DNA of 7,250 nt from Treponema sp. (GTDB lineage: Bacteria > Spirochaetota > Spirochaetia > Treponematales > Breznakiellaceae). Below are positions 6,007 through 7,250 of the stretch, piece after piece. How positions within the stretch are numbered: position 1 is the first letter of the stretch; each line of letters begins with the position of its first letter. The translations under genes were made by a program, and so were the position numbers. The notes beneath the pieces were generated by a model. It ran no database searches and was not told where the DNA came from. It worked only from the letters and a program-made list of their open reading frames with translations. The stretch is taken from NCBI GenBank assembly GCA_031266695.1, contig JAISAK010000179.1, positions 1 to 7,250 of the forward strand, in the 5' to 3' direction.

Positions 6007-7250
6007 GCGCCGGCTCCCATAAGCTCCTTGAATTCCTTCTCGTCGATGGTCTCTTTATCCAGCAGCACGCCGGCGATCTTGTCAAGCAGGGCCCTGTTTT
6101 TGGAAAGCGTCTCGCTGACCCGGGCATAACGCTCCTCCACCATGTGGGCAATTTCCTCATCAATGTACTGCTGGGTAGCTTCCGAATATTCGCGCTGGAA
6201 CATGGGTTCCTGCCGCTCGGCGCCGGTCATGCCGACTCCGCGGGAAGTCAAAGCCACATTCCGAAAACGCTCGCTCATGCCGTAATCGGTTATCATTTTT
6301 CTGGCTATGTCGGTCGCCTTGGTAAGATCGCTTGCGGCGCCGGTTGAAAATTCGCCGGTAATCATTTCTTCCGCGATACGGCCCCCGAGGAGAATATCTA
6401 TTTTCCCCAGCAAATCGGATTGGGTAATGGTGTAGCGATCCTCAACGGGCATCTGCAAAGTATACCCCAGGGCAAACCCGCGGGGAATTATCGAAATTTT
6501 CTGGACAGGATCGGCGTTAGGCGTAAAGGCCGCCACCAGGGCGTGCCCCGTCTCGTGGTAGGCGGTCAGCCTCCGTTCCTCCGGTTTAAGCACCCGCGTC
6601 TTCTTCTGCAGGCCGGCGACGGTCTTCTCGATGGCCTCGCTAAAATCCCGTTGTTCCACCGCTTTTCTGCCTGCCCTGACCGCGAGGAGGGCGGCTTCAT
6701 TTACGATATTGGCCAAATCGGCGCCCGAAAAACCCGACGTTATTCTGGCAACCACCCCAAGTTCCACCTGGGGGGCCAGCTTTACCCCCTTGGAATGGAT
6801 TCTCAGGATTTCTTCACGACCCTTGAGGTCGGGCCGGTCAACAAGAACCTGCCGGTCAAAACGGCCGGGACGGAGCAGGGCGGGGTCAAGCACGTCGGGG
6901 CGGTTGGTGGCCGCAAGGATGATGAGGCCCGATGTTCCGTCAAAGCCGTCCATCTCAACCAGGAGTTGGTTGAGGGTCTGCTCCCGCTCGTCGTTGCCTC
7001 CGGCGATATTGTTGATTCTGCTCTTGCCGATGGCGTCCAATTCGTCAATAAAAATGATACACGGCGCCTTGTCCCGGGCATGCTTGAAAAGATCCCGCAC
7101 CCTGGCCGCGCCCACGCCGACAACCCTCACCACAAACTCGGCGCCGCACAGGCGGAAAAAGGAAACGCCGGCCTCGCCGGCAACGGCCCTGGCAAGCAGG
7201 GTTTTGCCTGTTCCGGGGGGGCCGACCAGCAGCACACCCTTGGGTATTTT
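6003..7250 (-). CDS. ftsH: ATP-dependent zinc metalloprotease FtsH, C-terminal part (5' end outside window)
   Basis: The frame is open to the right edge, and 415 codons are visible. FtsH is a hexameric inner-membrane AAA+ protease that unfolds and degrades membrane and cytosolic proteins. Numbering from the GTG codon at 7235: Walker A GPPGTGKT 5-12, Walker [12 protein letters not shown] 60-70, the second region of homology 108-128 ending in RPGRFDR, the zinc motif HETGH 227-231, and a third metal ligand Asp in SDLTKA near 303. The missing part, roughly 200 residues, should hold the two membrane segments and periplasmic domain. The family usually has about 600-700 residues, so the end here (GAGA at the C-terminus) is normal. 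Oddly, pore loop 1 reads FVVRVVGVG instead of FVEMFVGVG, losing the aromatic residue that grips substrate. It converges with the XRE gene, overlapping by 4 bases. Confidence 0.95.
   Translation of the reverse strand, partial: KIPKGVLLVGPPGTGKTLLARAVAGEAGVSFFRLCGAEFVVRVVGVGAARVRDLFKHARDKAPCIIFIDELDAIGKSRINNIAGGNDEREQTLNQLLVEMDGFDGTSGLIILAATNRPDVLDPALLRPGRFDRQVLVDRPDLKGREEILRIHSKGVKLAPQVELGVVARITSGFSGADLANIVNEAALLAVRAGRKAVEQRDFSEAIEKTVAGLQKKTRVLKPEERRLTAYHETGHALVAAFTPNADPVQKISIIPRGFALGYTLQMPVEDRYTITQSDLLGKIDILLGGRIAEEMITGEFSTGAASDLTKATDIARKMITDYGMSERFRNVALTSRGVGMTGAERQEPMFQREYSEATQQYIDEEIAHMVEERYARVSETLSKNRALLDKIAGVLLDKETIDEKEFKELMGAGA

Overview
The window looks like a GC-rich bacterial chromosome segment, most likely from the Spirochaetota and probably a Treponema-type lineage. 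This is inferred from the style of the FtsH sequence and from the FecR-like, barrel, transglutaminase and TPR envelope proteins. It is not proven, because no rRNA or other phylogenetic marker is present.

Layout, right to left: an ftsH-type AAA+ zinc metalloprotease gene (minus strand, 5' end outside the window) ends at 6003. It overlaps by 4 bases the 3' end of a convergent plus-strand gene for a small XRE-family helix-turn-helix regulator (5614-6006). A non-coding stretch of about 370 bases (5241-5613) follows. It carries several short inverted repeats and, at its left end, a minus-strand extended -10 promoter.

That promoter heads a three-gene minus-strand cluster running to the left edge. 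First comes a small exported FecR-domain-like protein (5240-4833). Next is an exported protein with a beta-barrel-like N-terminus and a transglutaminase-like domain, whose reading frame breaks at 3128-3130 so that its TPR tail lies in another frame (to 2893). Last is a large paralogue (2827 to beyond position 1, at least 942 residues) with the same domain order plus a long Pro/Ala/Glu-rich repetitive tail. The large gene is open at the window edge.

The two large proteins align residue for residue through the transglutaminase-like core. The downstream copy keeps a Cys-His-Glu set at the expected catalytic places (C433, H459, E495). The upstream copy has Arg, Asp and Ala at exactly the same spacings (R411, D437, A473). 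The cluster therefore pairs a probably active enzyme with a catalytically dead and now frameshifted sister, behind a FecR-like protein. Exported barrel-like domains followed by catalytic, TPR and Pro-rich parts suggest an envelope or periplasmic role, but the substrate cannot be read from the sequence. The FtsH fragment is also odd: its normally invariant pore-loop phenylalanine is replaced by valine.
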